Source: Cryptomeria japonica (taxonomy: Eukaryota; Streptophyta; Pinopsida; Cupressales; Cupressaceae). From it: 64,000 bases of DNA. Numbering within the stretch: the first letter of the stretch is position 1; each line of letters starts with the position of its first letter. Position numbers and translations under genes: made by a program. Below the pieces are notes generated by a model, which was not told the origin of the DNA, made no database searches, and was given only the letters and a program-made list of their open reading frames with translations. The stretch covers positions 614,652,755-614,716,754 of the forward strand of contig NC_081409.1 in the NCBI RefSeq assembly GCF_030272615.1, given 5' to 3'. This document shows positions 45,219-56,816 of this stretch, piece by piece.

Positions 45219-46474
45219 TATTAGACAGTTCAAATAACCGGAAGACAACTAAGAGGGGGGGTGAATCAATTGTCACAAATTACCAAAATATTTAGCAATT
45301 AAAGCTTTAATACTGGAACCCAAAACATTAATACCAGAATGCTTAAACCAAATACTAGAATAGTAGTGAAACCAATTAAGCATAAACAATAATCACATAA
45401 TAAATACCATCCACATGACACCAAGATTTATATGTGGAAAACCCGGTAAAGCGAAAAACCACGGTGGGAAGCCTACCCACAGTCAGATAATACTTTTGTA
45501 GTAAGTATGTGAATTACAATTGAGGGGCCTGCACTTGCAGGAAGGACAACAACCTAGAGCGCACTGCTCATCACAAAAGGATTCTCACTAACTACATAGA
45601 AATCCAGACTACAATCTAGAAGAAGGAATGAACTACAAAGATAGCGTCTCCTATGCCTGAATATAGTTCGAGTTAAGCTCAATATCGGAGGACTAAATCT
45701 TCTTACATAAACCCAATTTTATCTCCAATGATCAACCAAATCCTCTTCCTAAATGATATTACACTATTCGTACATTACATATCCATATCCCATTCCTTGA
45801 CCTTATACCTATGATCCTATACCATGATGATCTACAATGAGATTTTACATCATATATATACAAACCCTCTACCATAAACAATCAAGTTGGCCACCAGACA
45901 ATAAACCAATTGCATAATTACAAAACATGTTGGCCTTAGACCAAACAAACAATATCCAACATATAAGACATCCTGGAAACATATCGAGAGGTCCAATCCA
46001 CACATTACATTAAGTCCGTGCATAACCTAGATCAACCGAGACCCAATATAGGTCCACATGCTAAAGAAATGATCTCCATCCATCAAGTATAGAACAAGAT
46101 CACCATAAGCATCTTGAATATCTATCAGAAGCTCCACTAACACCACTTATGCATATCATCAAAGATCTTCAACAAAATCTCTATCGGTGAAACCCTCGTC
46201 GAAACCACAAGCCAAGCTTCCAAGTAAACAAGATAGCATCCGGTCACCAGACCAAAACCAACTGACTGAATATTAACATGAGTATCATGAATAGTCCTAT
46301 TCCATAACCAAACCATACTAGAGCCTACTAGATCATGTCGGATCCAAACCAACCAGAAACTACTCAACCTACTGGGACCAAAAGGATGTTGATAAAGCAT
46401 CCAAAATAGCTACTGTTGACGTCAATGACAAAACATCAATGCCACACATAATCAATTCCTCCAAATGGCCAACA
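45219..46474 (-). repeat. C3 5' LTR (1,256 bp)
   Basis: Partner of 39302-40553. It is followed on the + strand by target duplication GAAAC at 46475-46479. Confidence 0.92.
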
Positions 46475-46479
46475 GAAAC

Positions 46480-46993
46480 ATGGTCAATGTTGAATTGAAT
46501 AATATAGATCATGTGATGTGCCACCATGGAAGGAATCAATGGTCCAATTTTAAACTTTTTTCAAATATAAATTTGAGTCATTTTCCACTCACGCGAGCAG
46601 TAATGGTGAAAGATGTGATGATGCCCAATTCAAGAATAGAAATAAATGCCTTTTCAAAATTATTTTGATTCATGAGGAAAATTCAAAGAAATCAGAAAGC
46701 GAGTTTAGAGCCAAAGAATATTTGAGAGAGCTATCTTAGTGTAGAATTAAGATCTACCCAGAGTTTTCAAAGCAGTAAGTTGATTATCTTCCCTTCTATG
46801 TTTTTAAGGCTGGATAGTGTAAACTATGTGAAATTATGGTAAAAGGATTGAAGAGTGTTGTAAGATTTAATATTCTTGGCTTGAGGAGTTTGCAAATTTT
46901 CTATTCATCTATTGGAATTGTCAGTTCCTATGTTTAACCCTAGTTTCCCTTCTCGTTTGTTGATAACTATTGAGAAATCCCTAGTTTGATAAA
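46480..46993 (+). repeat. G2 right LTR, U3-like piece upstream of the LTR ORF
   Basis: Continues 39301. TGGTCAATG...GATCATGTGATGTGCC aligns with 7020-7070 of the left copy. No coding content is seen. It should include promoter and leader of the large frame, but I cannot point to a convincing TATA box. Confidence 0.6.
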
Positions 46994-49130
46994 ATGGCTC
47001 CCTCAGGAAACCACTCAGGGTAGATAGAATATTTGAAGAGAAATTTATATGATGATTTTCTTAACCAATTGAAACCATCAACAAATGACAAGTATCGAGG
47101 GATAAATCTTATTGAAGGGAAAACCCTAGGAAAAGGGTTAATTGATAAAGCATACACAATTTCAAATGTTAGTGAACTTATGACTAGGATAAACATGTTC
47201 AAGTTATGGTATGGACAAAGGAATTTGCATTCTCTATTCTTGAGTGAATGATAGTATGACTTAGGCAAGTTGGTGGTGCCTAATGTTTTCATGGATGTTG
47301 ACCTTCTCAAGGCAGTTGCAGATAGATGTGACCTTGTTTCTAGAGTGATAAGAGGAAATGATGGATAGGTCTTATTGACAATCCAAAGAGAGGAATTCCA
47401 AGAAATTTTTGACCTAAATGAATCCTCTGCTTCCATGATTAAATTAAATATGGATGAGATAAAGACCAAATATTACAGAAAAAAGGGTTTTGTGAGATCA
47501 AACTTCTCACAGCCCATTCGGCAAAAACAGGAAATACACCATACCATATTGGTCCAAGTTTAGTGGAGCCTTTGCCAAATATTTACAAGTTACTTTATTT
47601 TCTCTGTGTCAGGTTTTAGGTTTTAACCCATTCATGGTTATACCACCGGATTACATGTTTATGGCTATTCAAATTCAACATCTTGATTTTTCAGTGATTT
47701 TTAATTTTACACCATATCTTGAAGATAAGATTCATGAGGGATTACTGGATATTAAGAACAGTGTATTGAGCACTAATTTTTATTGGTGCTCAATGCTGAT
47801 GCATATGTTCTTATTTAAGAATTTAGATTATTTTGAAAATACCATGGAACTCAGAAAGATAGTTGATAATGTCGAGATACTGGTGCAGTTATGGAGTGTG
47901 GACATGTCATGGGACAGGCCAGAAGCTAGTTTCATAATATTTGATAATGGTTTTGCTTCCAAATTAAGGCAGCAATTGATAGTTAATCCACCTAGAATTC
48001 CTACATAGTTGCATGACTTCTTAAGACCAAAGGAAAGGCTACCAATCATAAAAATTGAGCTTAATTGGGGCAATATTATCCCTTACCAAGTAAACATTGT
48101 CATTAGAGTTTATGGTTTCCCAGGGCAACATCATGTATTACCTTTCATTGTCACATTGAGACTTGGATTTCCTAAAGTAATTTGGCAAATAGGTTGCATT
48201 CAAGATAGGGATTTGAAAAGCAAGGGAAAAGGAACTGTTTTTCTTGACTACACTGTCATCCCATACTTTGGAATTCTAAAAGGAGGGTACGTTCATTTTG
48301 ACAAACTCTTCATACCATATCACCTGGGAGTTAGTGTAGTTAGACACAGTGAACTAGAGGGGTTCTATAATATTCTTAGGAAAAGAATAAAAAGAACTGC
48401 ACTGCCCCATGAACACCACTTCCTGGAAGATGTAATCAAGAATGATTTCAATTTTTCTGCTCAAGATTGGAAGAAGGAGAATTGGATAGCTTTTAGAATG
48501 CTATGTGCAATTATATAGAAAATGGATCCAAGCTATGATCCATTGAGAGCCTTCAATCCTATCTGCTAAAGTTGATTTTGTTATGAATAATTTTGATGAG
48601 TTAATTCTTTCTTTGAAAGAGAAGAGATCAAAGCTTGAGGAAATTCATGGTAGGGAGATTGAGAAGAGGAGTATACAATAGTCTATAGCCATTTCACTAG
48701 TAGATGTAGCTATGATTCAACTAATGAGGATGAAACAACCTGGCCCTCCTCCTCCAACTCACATGAAAAATGGGTTAGAGGAGACTCAACCTAGTTATGA
48801 GCTCCCTCCAAGGAGTGGTATTATAATAAAAAGAGTGATGGAGGAGGAGAGTAGTGATGAGGATAGTAGTAGTGATACTGGAAAGTTGGTGAGGAGGAAA
48901 GGAAAGAAACTAATGAGGGAGGAGCCAGCCCTAGAGATGCAGGTTAGACCTTTGAAAGGAGTCTAGATAATTGATCTTGAGGACTCAGATAGAAGTCCCT
49001 CACCACCACATGTACCCTCTTCACCTTTTGAACAATTTGAAGAACAAGGAGGAGATCAGCAAATGGAAGAACCACAAGATACAGACACCATTAAAATTAC
49101 AAGTGCAAAAATGCAAACCGGTATCCCTCC
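46994..49130 (+). pseudogene. G2 LTR-resident ORF, N-terminal part
   Basis: Homologue of the G1 LTR frame. It starts at ATG 46994 (MAPSGNHSG, then DDFLNQL; G1 has MAPKGEFSG and DDFLEQL). Shared blocks in the same order: KIHEGLLDIKN, MHMFLFKNLDYF, QLWSVDMSWDRPEASF, FASKLRQQL, RPKERLPIIKIELNWG, RVYGFPG, RGKGTVF-like SKGKGTVF, and ILKGGYVHFDKLFIPYHL. Then a coiled-coil segment, a proline-rich PGPPPPTH, and a serine- and lysine-rich part (SSDEDSSSDTGKLVRRKGKK). Stops include 47021, 47249, 47366, 48006, 48516 and 48964. The Athila element entered at 49130 and the frame continues at 60104. Confidence 0.75.
49126..49130. other. Target-site duplication of A1 (left copy)
   Basis: CCTCC here and at 60099-60103. 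Removing A1 and one copy joins the two parts of the LTR-resident frame in phase. Confidence 0.92.
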
Positions 49131-50371
49131 TAATAAGCTAAAATAATAGCTCTTTTATTTCTATGACTAATAAGTTTTTCCTATGTTTTATGTTGCATTT
49201 TGGGACAATGTTTAAGTCATATGATGTATCAAAGTTTTGATTATGTTCATTTTGAATGATAGCCAAACCCGTTGAACCATGTATTTTTCTGACTTAATAT
49301 TCATATAGCTATGCGGATTATTATGGTAATATCATGCATGCATGTATAAATGTTGTGATTAATGGAAATAAATGTGTATATATGATTATATGTTCTAACC
49401 TTTAATGCAGAAGTAAATAAGTTGTTGCAGAAGCAGTTGTGTTAAGCCAGATGGAGAATCACGCCATGTAAACGGTTGGAGACATTTTGGGGCAGTTGAG
49501 CATTTAAAACAGTGGAGAAGATGGTGTTCGAGTGAATCAGCAAAGGAATAGTGAGGCAATACCAGACTCATTTATGGTTGTCTCCAGCAAGCATCAATCT
49601 AGTAACCACCGCCATGCTATATTCTTGGTTGTGGTTTAGTAAAGTCCCATGCTCTCTGTGGATTAACTTCTTCTCCTTGTTGTAATAAATGTTTTCACCT
49701 AATTTCATGGACATGATCTAAGTAGTTGAAATTTTTTTATAACTTTCTCATAAATAAATACTTACACCTCTTCACAGAGGTTAGATAGAATTTTCCAAAA
49801 TTAGAAGCATTTCTCTTATCTCATGCATTGTATTGACCTTTGGAAATAATAAATAAAAGTTATGTTATTCTGAGTATATAAAATCATTTTGAAGTCTAGA
49901 TACACTCATCCAAGGAGGCCCACTTGGTTAGTATTCATGTGTGATTGTTAAATTAAGTTTCCTTTTTGATGCAGTAGATGTTCTAGCAACTGACTATTTC
50001 TATAGCCACTGGAACCAGATCCTGTAATTGTTCCTACAGCCAAAGCAGATAGAGTAATTCTTGTTTGTCATCTTTGAACTTAGTTAACAGTTATTTAGTT
50101 AGAATTTGTTGTTAATGTTAAGATTTCTTTTAGCCATTCAGTTGTCATATTTTTTCTTGTTTATTTTAGATAGACTTGGTTGCTACGGTAGTGCAGAATA
50201 ACTTTCACCGGAACTTAGTGCATATGCAATGCAGACCCATTTCAAGTAATATGTTCTTGGGTTGACAAGTAAATGAACCCCAGTCATGGAAATGATAGCT
50301 ACTTGTAATGGATGACCAATCTTTGAGTTAACACTTTAAATATAATTATTGTTCTTGCTGGCTAGGCAACA
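49131..50371 (+). repeat. A1 5' LTR (1,241 bp)
   Basis: Direct repeat of 58867-60098. It begins TAATAAGCTAAAA where the 3' LTR has TGATGAGATAAAA, so the terminal TG has mutated to TA. It ends GGCTAGGCAACA. No gene is seen inside. Confidence 0.92.
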
Positions 50372-50375
50372 TTTT

Positions 50376-50393
50376 TGGCATCGTTGTTGGGGA
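50376..50393 (+). other. A1 primer binding site (Athila type, decayed)
   Basis: TGGCATCGTTGTTGGGGA four bases after the LTR. It resembles the Athila tRNA-Asp site TGGCGCCGTTGCCGGGGA (recalled), with four differences that are all C to T or G to A. Confidence 0.8.
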
Positions 50394-50495
50394 TGATGTC
50401 AAACTAAGAACCTATCATAGTTATAATTTTTTTTAATTTTTTAGTATAGTGGTTTTGATAGCTTAGTTTGTTTTAAGAAATTCTCATGAATATAC

Positions 50496-51239
50496 ATGCA
50501 TAGAAAAAGAAAATATGTTAAAGGTAGATTTCTTCCTAACCATCCTAATCATACAAGACTCAATCCATATGAAGTACTAGATGTAAACCCTTTTGCTGCA
50601 CTTTACCAGGCCCCTGATAATTTGAACCTACTTGCATTTGAACTTTTTGAGAACAACCTTCATTTCCTCTTTCGACCTCCTAAAGAGGACCCTTGTCCAA
50701 TAACTTCTCCTCAAATACCAATGCAAGGAAATCCACCCCCCAGTGGGAATAACCCACCTCCACCTGTGAACCCAACATTTGAGTTCCCCATTTTTTATTT
50801 GCATGATAATGCTAACCTCAAGAACATTCCAGCTTCTTCTCTTCCTAAATTTTATGGACTAGTAATAGAGGACCCTAAAACTTTCTTGTTTGAATTTGAT
50901 TTCCTTTGTAGGAGTTATGATTACATTATAAATGCCCATAGACTTAAAATATTTCCTGCCACTCTAAGAGAATTGGCTTTGAGATGGTTTATGAGTTTGG
51001 GGAGTAGTACAATCAATACATGGGATGAGATGAAATGGTTGTTTCTTGTGAAATATAAAGATTATTGTAGAGGGACTGACCGCCATGGGGATGATATCTT
51101 TAGAATGACACAAAGGGAGGATGAGAGTCTAGAAGATTATTTGGAGAGATTTCTATTCAGTGTCAAGAAGTCCAAGCATAGTACTTTAAATGAAGATTCT
51201 CTTAAGTTGATATTTCTAAGAGGGATCCACGACAAATGA
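50496..51239 (+). pseudogene. gag: A1 gag
   Basis: 248-codon open frame with the Ty3-type Gag core: NIPASSLPKFYGLVIEDPKT, LKIFPATLRELALRWFMSL and INTWDEMKWLFLVKYKDYC, ending ESLEDYLERFLFSVKKS. A proline-rich stretch lies near residues 75-95. TGA at 51237 (after GIHDK) ends it prematurely. Related sequence with many stops continues to about 52400. Confidence 0.85.
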
Positions 51240-52445
51240 ACGGATGCTTTAGACCTTATGGGAGGTGGTGATATAACCCAATCAACATGGAATGACATTG
51301 GCCAAATTTATCTATTCCAGATCTTCTTCTAAGAAGAATAGGTGTTTCAAGCTGGGAATGTCTTCATCAACATCTAGTAATTGAGTTTCATGAATGGAGC
51401 TCAGTCACCTTTTGAAGGATTTTAAAGAGGATATCATAAATAATATGGATACATAGTTAGACAAACTTAAAGCTAAGAAGAAGCATGAGGAAGCTGATGC
51501 AATGCTCGCAGAATTTTGTCCACATTGTAGACAAAAGAAAAGAGACTATAGATGTAAGATGGTTGCAAATCTTGAAGTTCTTGATTTCAAGACAGTACAA
51601 GGAGATGATGAACAAATCTTTTATGTTGCTTAAAGAAGGCTAAATTTTCCAAGATAAGGTATGCCTCCTGATCCAATTTCTTTTTTTGGTTATAATGGAA
51701 AATCCTATGCACAAAATAATCAGTGGCAACTTTCATGTGCTCAAAATTTTGAAAATTATCAAAATTGGTATAACCCTCAAAGCGGCAAAATTTTGCCAAT
51801 CAAACTCCATAGTGGCAGCATCCATAAGGAAATTGGTCTCAATATCAGGGACCATGGAAACCATTCCAAGGGAACTGGCAACCTACTCCTCAATGGCGAG
51901 GAAGTTAGCAATGGTCAAATCAAACGTCTGGTTATCAACAACCTCTGCAACAGCATTAGCAGTCTCAACAGCTTGCTATAATGCCACCTCCTACTAGTAA
52001 TATTGTTCCACCTAAACCACACAGTTGCCCACTCAACCCATGCCAAATTCTAATAGCAAGCCTCAGCAACAACAACAAGTTTATTCAGTTGATCCTAATC
52101 AATACCCAACATATTCTCTTTCTATAAGTGATATTCACCTTAGATCTGGGACAACTTTGCCTAACCCATCCCCTCCAGTTATAACTGAAGTACAAAAGGA
52201 AAAGGAAATATCTAGCCCAGGAACCCAAATTCCCCATAGGTAGCAAATACCCCCATTTCCTCAAAGGTTGCAAGATGAAGAGATTACTCAGCAAGAGGAT
52301 ATAAATTTTGATATCATTGATCAGCTAAAACACATGTGTTAAGATTCCATCATTTCAGGCTATTAAGGATGTCCCTATCTATGGTAAGGCAATTAAAGAG
52401 GCATGTTTAAGGAAACCTGGTAGGAAGAAAAAGGATCCACAAATA
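51240..52445 (+). pseudogene. gag: A1 Gag C-terminal region, heavily decayed
   Basis: Fragments in shifting frames. CPHCRQKKRDYRC (51517-51555) is a cysteine cluster without CCHC spacing. SCAQNFENYQNWYNPQSGK (about 51730-51790) resembles the asparagine- and tryptophan-rich Athila Gag tail. QPQQQQQVYSVDP-like glutamine-rich text lies near 52060. I see no intact domain. Confidence 0.55.
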
Positions 52446-52628
52446 GTGCATGTAATGGGTCAATTGGTTGATATTATGTTGGGAAAAGTTTCAATACCTA
52501 AATATTCTAACCCTTGTAGTCTTATTGTAAAAATAGTCATCAATGGAACTCTGATAAAGAATGCCTTAATAGATTTGGGAGCAGCCATCAATGTGATGAC
52601 AAAGGACATTATGCAAAAATTAACATAA
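52446..52628 (+). pseudogene. pol: A1 protease
   Basis: NALIDLGAAINVMTKDIMQKL carries the aspartic protease motif in the DLG form typical of Athila, instead of DSG or DTG. The frame stops at 52626. Degenerate downstream sequence up to 53130 includes the rest of the domain. Confidence 0.75.
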
Positions 52629-53135
52629 CCAGTCTCAAGCCTACTCCTACGGTCCTACAGCTTGCTGACAGTTCCACGGTTTGGCCCGATGGTATGATTG
52701 AGGATGTTGTCATTACTCTAGACTCTTGAGAATATCCGATAGATTGTATGATCTTTTCTCCTAAAGCTACATTAGGGGGATATTTGGTCATCTTAGGGAT
52801 ACGTTGTCTTGCTATAGCTGATGCATATATTGGATGTTGATTAGGATACATGACTATTTCTTATGGAAATACTACTAAAACTCTAGCTATGTTTCACCTT
52901 CTCAGCCCCAACTTGATCGAGAACAAGTTATTTGGCCTGACATGGGGAGGAATTAGAAGGGGAAGTCAACTCTGTCAGTCATCTTATGATGATTAATAGA
53001 GAATCATTCATACAAATCTAGGATGATGATTCTATCCTTTCTAAAATCCTGGAAAATCAGTATAATCTGAAGCAACAGTCGCAAGAGCTAACATTAGGTA
53101 TTACAGCATCGGATTTTCCTGTAGCCACTGACATA

Positions 53136-54300
53136 TTGCATACCTTGTTGCCCCGGGAAGTCCGCACTTCTTATCTTTCTGAAGCAGCTCAAGTCGATAT
53201 TACTGTCAAGGTGGAAGTTGATCCAAATAAATGTTTGAATATTAATAATCAACTCACAGAAACTCAAAGGCTAACACTGGTTGAATTGCTCAAATGTCAT
53301 CGACACACTTTTGTGTGGGATTACAAAGATATGAAAGGAATTGATCCTACAATTTGTACACACCATATTTATATCAAAGAAGACTGTAGACTACTCAGAC
53401 AACCACAAAGAAGAATCAATCCTACATTAAGGGAGATAGTTAAAGAGGAACTATAGAAATTGTTAAATGGTTGATTTATCTATCCTATATCATATAGTCA
53501 GTGGGTGTCACCTCTAGTCATCATTCCAAAGAAAGGAGGTAAATGGTAGGTATGTGTAGATTACAGAGCTTTGAACTTGGCAACTAGGAAGGATCATTTT
53601 TCATTACCATCTATGGATCAAGTATTAGATTCCTTGGTAGGGAAACGGTACTTTTCATTCTTAGATGGATTCAATGGCTACAACCATATTCAAATTGCTC
53701 CCGAGGATCAGGAAAAGACTACATTTACTTACCCTTGGGGGACGTATGCATATTTTGTTCTTCCCTTTGGGTTGTGTAATGCTCCATCTACTTTGCAAAG
53801 AGCCATCATAAGCATATTTTTCAGATATTTCCCAGGATAGCATGGAGATCTATATGGATGATTTTACCACTTCTGGTTCAGAATTTGAAGAAGCATTGGA
53901 GAATTTAAAGAAATTTTTAGAGAGGTGTGAAGATTACAATTTATCCTTGAATAGTGAAAAATGTTTTATGATGATGCAGGAAGGCATAGTTCTTGGTCAT
54001 CATATTTCTATAACTAGAATACAGGTTGACCCAGTCAAAATTGAAGTCATTCAAAACCTTCTTGTTCCCACAAAGAAAAAAGATGTCCAAAGTTTCCTTG
54101 GTCATGTTGGATATTATCGAAGATTTATTAAGGATTTTAGTAAAATTGTAGGACCTTTATATTGTCTTTTAACTAAATATATGGAGTTTGATTGGACTCC
54201 TGCATGCAATGAAACTTTCTTGAAGCTCAAACATGTATTGACTCAAGCACTAGTGCTTAAGGGTTTGAACTGGTCATTGCCTTTTCATATTCATACTGAC
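53136..54300 (+). pseudogene. pol: A1 reverse transcriptase
   Basis: N-terminal connection: LLKCHRHTFVWDYKDMKGID. RT boxes: SQWVSPLVIIPKKGGKW (with stops at 53455 and 53548), VCVDYRALNLATRKDHF, YFSFLDGFNGYNHIQIA with the first catalytic Asp, LPFGLCNAPSTLQRA, and MEIYMDDFTTSGS with YMDD. A frameshift near 53825 lies between the last two. Then VLGHHIS and VQSFLGHVGYYRRFIKDFS. Confidence 0.88.
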
Positions 54301-54720
54301 GCATCAAATTATTCTATAGGAGCAGTTTTGGGATAAAAGATGGACAATTTAGAGAATGCAATTTATTTCATCAACAAAAACATGTAGGGACCTGAGCTTA
54401 ATTATACTGTCATAGAAAATGAGATGTTGGTAGTAATATATGCACTTAACAAATTTAGGCATTATATCACAAGATATCAAATATATGTGCATACTGAACA
54501 TACAACAATCAAATATCTCATGAACAAACCTTCAATTATAGGAAGATTGGCTCGACGGTAACTACTGATGCAGGAATTTGATATTACAGTTGTTGATAAA
54601 CTAGGCAAAGCTAATGTAGTTGCATATTATCTTTCTAGGCTTCAATTGCAGGATAATCCTAAATCTATAGATGATTCTTTCCCAGATGAACATTTGTTCT
54701 TGATAAAAGCTCACACTCCC
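54270..54720 (+). pseudogene. pol: A1 RNase H
   Basis: PFHIHTDASNYSIGAVLG keeps the first Asp. NYTVIENEMLVVIYAL keeps the Glu. In YVHTEHTTIKYLM the usual TDH is TEH. VAYYLSRLQ ends the domain. Stops at 54334, 54388, 54559 and 54721. Confidence 0.82.
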
Positions 54721-54744
54721 TAGTATGATGATATTGTAAATTAT

Positions 54745-56058
54745 TTGGCTGCTAATAAGATGCCTTCTCATTTTTCTCTTAAAGAAAGAAGGTTGATAGT
54801 TGAGAAAAGATTTAATTTCTCTTGGATTGTTGATTGTTTATTTTATACTGGACTTGACCAAGTCTTAAGAAGGTGCATCAAAGAGGATGAAATTAATGAT
54901 ATTCTTCATGCATGTCATGTTGAGCCATTTGGAGGACATTTTGTTGCTAAAAGAACAATACTTAAAATCCTTAACACGGGGTATTATTGGCTAGCTTTGC
55001 ATAAAGATGCAGTTCAATATACTAGAAAATATGATAGATTCTAATGAATGGGTTCCCACAAGATCTAATGAAATGCCATTGTATCACCAAATATTGGTTG
55101 CACCATTTGACAAATGGGGATTGGATTTTGTTGGACCAATTGATCCTCCTTCCAATGGGAAATCCTATATTCTAGTATGCACTGATTATGTTACAAAATG
55201 GGTGGAAGCAAGAGAAATGATGCATGCAAGAGATAACAAGGTAGCTAAATTTCTCTATGAGGAAATATTTACTTGATATAGAGTACCAAGAGAGATTTTT
55301 TCAGATCAAGGACCACAATTTACTTCCACATTAATTGCAGCATTGGTTAATGAATATAATATCAGACACATGAAGTCTACTCCATACCATCCTCAGACAA
55401 ATGGTCAGGTAGAGGTTACAAATAGGGATTTAGAAGCTATTATTACCAAGACAGTATCTCTTCATAAGAAAGATTGGTCAAATAGACTTCCTGAATCCAT
55501 TTGGGCATATAGAACAACATGGAAGACAACAACTGGTTTTACACCTTTTGAAATGGTGTATGGAAAAACAACCATGATTCCCATTGAGTTTGAGAATAAA
55601 ACTCTTAGGACAACTCTGCAATTGAATATGACTCTGTCAGAAGGACAAAAAGACATCATCATGCAATTGAATGGCCTAGATAAACTAAGAAAGATGGTTT
55701 TCCAACATATAGAAATTGTTAACATCAACGTGCTAAATGGCATGATAAATATATTAAGGAGAGAAAGTTTAAATATGGAGATTAGGCATTGTTATATGAT
55801 TCCATATATAAGGATACAATGGGGAAGCTACAGACACATTGGTTGGGCCCATATGAGATTGATGAAGTTTTTCAAAATGGAGCAGTTTAGTTGGCAACAA
55901 TAGACCCAGTCAGATTCAAACTTTTGGTCAATGGTCATCGACTACGCGTTTATCATAAGCTTACAAAAAAAGAAGACTTCCTGCAGCAATTTGACAACCA
56001 AGTGCATACCATAGTTTTTGCAGCCTCTGCAGGGGGCCTTCTTGGTCCAGAGTCTTAA
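54745..56058 (+). pseudogene. pol: A1 integrase
   Basis: Zinc region: HACHVEPFGGHFVAKRTILK, then the CxxC area broken near 55030. Core: WGLDFVGPIDPPSNGKSYIL (Asp), REIFSDQGPQFTSTL (Asp) and YHPQTNGQVEVTNRDLE (Glu), all three catalytic residues intact. C-terminal part: TTGFTPFEMVYGKTTMIPIE, a frameshift near 55730, then HWLGPYEIDEVFQNGAV and VNGHRLRVYH, ending TAA at 56056-56058. Stops at 55042 and 55274 and two TAG in the C-terminal part. Confidence 0.87.
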
Positions 56059-56816
56059 AATTCCTTTTGCATGCATTCATAATAAACATTTCCATATTTT
56101 ACACAAATATCGTTCTTCACTAATAATTTTCTCATCCACCTCATCTCATTTCATTTCTATTTCTACCACATCATCCACTTCACATCACCTCATCTCATAT
56201 TATGAATAACATTGTTTGATTGCAACATTAATTAGCATGACTGCAGGTATGTATATTATCTATTTTTCTTTAATTATGCATTTATAATTTTATTATGATT
56301 ATTACCTGATATGATTCACATAATCCGCATTCCCTTCCCTCTATCCTTTTTTGCATGTATGGGCACGTGTCATCTTAAGTTGGGAGGGGTGTTTTATGGT
56401 TCTATTTACGACTCATAATTATGTGTCCTTATCCATGATGTGTTTTAATTTTCTTAACATCATTTTTGAATGAGTTAATACTGATGTGAAATCCTGTAGT
56501 ACGAGTGAGTATACCTTTCCTTCCATCATAGTTGATGAAAGGTACTAAAGAATAAATAAAAGGTTATGGGCCATGAATTTTCAAATCTCATAGGATATTT
56601 CAGCCTTTCATTTTGCTATGATGATATTCATTTTGTTGTGGTGATTGTTTTTGAATGTCAAGTTAGCCATGGGAGGTGCCCCTATCCATCATGAACCTAT
56701 GATTCATGACGTTTTGTTGCAGGACAAACAATGTGAACATTATTTCTATACCTGTGGGTTGATTGATTATATTTTGAAATTGATGGATTTTTAATGAGGA
56801 GATTGCATAGGAATTT
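56059..56816 (+). other. A1 region between pol and the extra frame
   Basis: AT-rich and pyrimidine-rich, with no recognisable gene. A TCATTTC/CATCTCA low-complexity patch lies near 56110-56210. Confidence 0.5.

Larger units (their letters stand above)
39302..46474 (-). mobile_element. C3, Ty1/copia element
   Basis: Complete copia insertion on the - strand: 5' LTR 45219-46474, primer site about 45205-45216, gag 44211-45160, protease 43744-44109, integrase about 42783-43650, RT and RNase H 40971-42463, purine tracts 40554-40890, 3' LTR 39302-40553. TSD GAAAC is perfect (39297-39301, 46475-46479). Gag and pol are clearly related to C1, and C3 retains the protease that C1 lost. Confidence 0.93.
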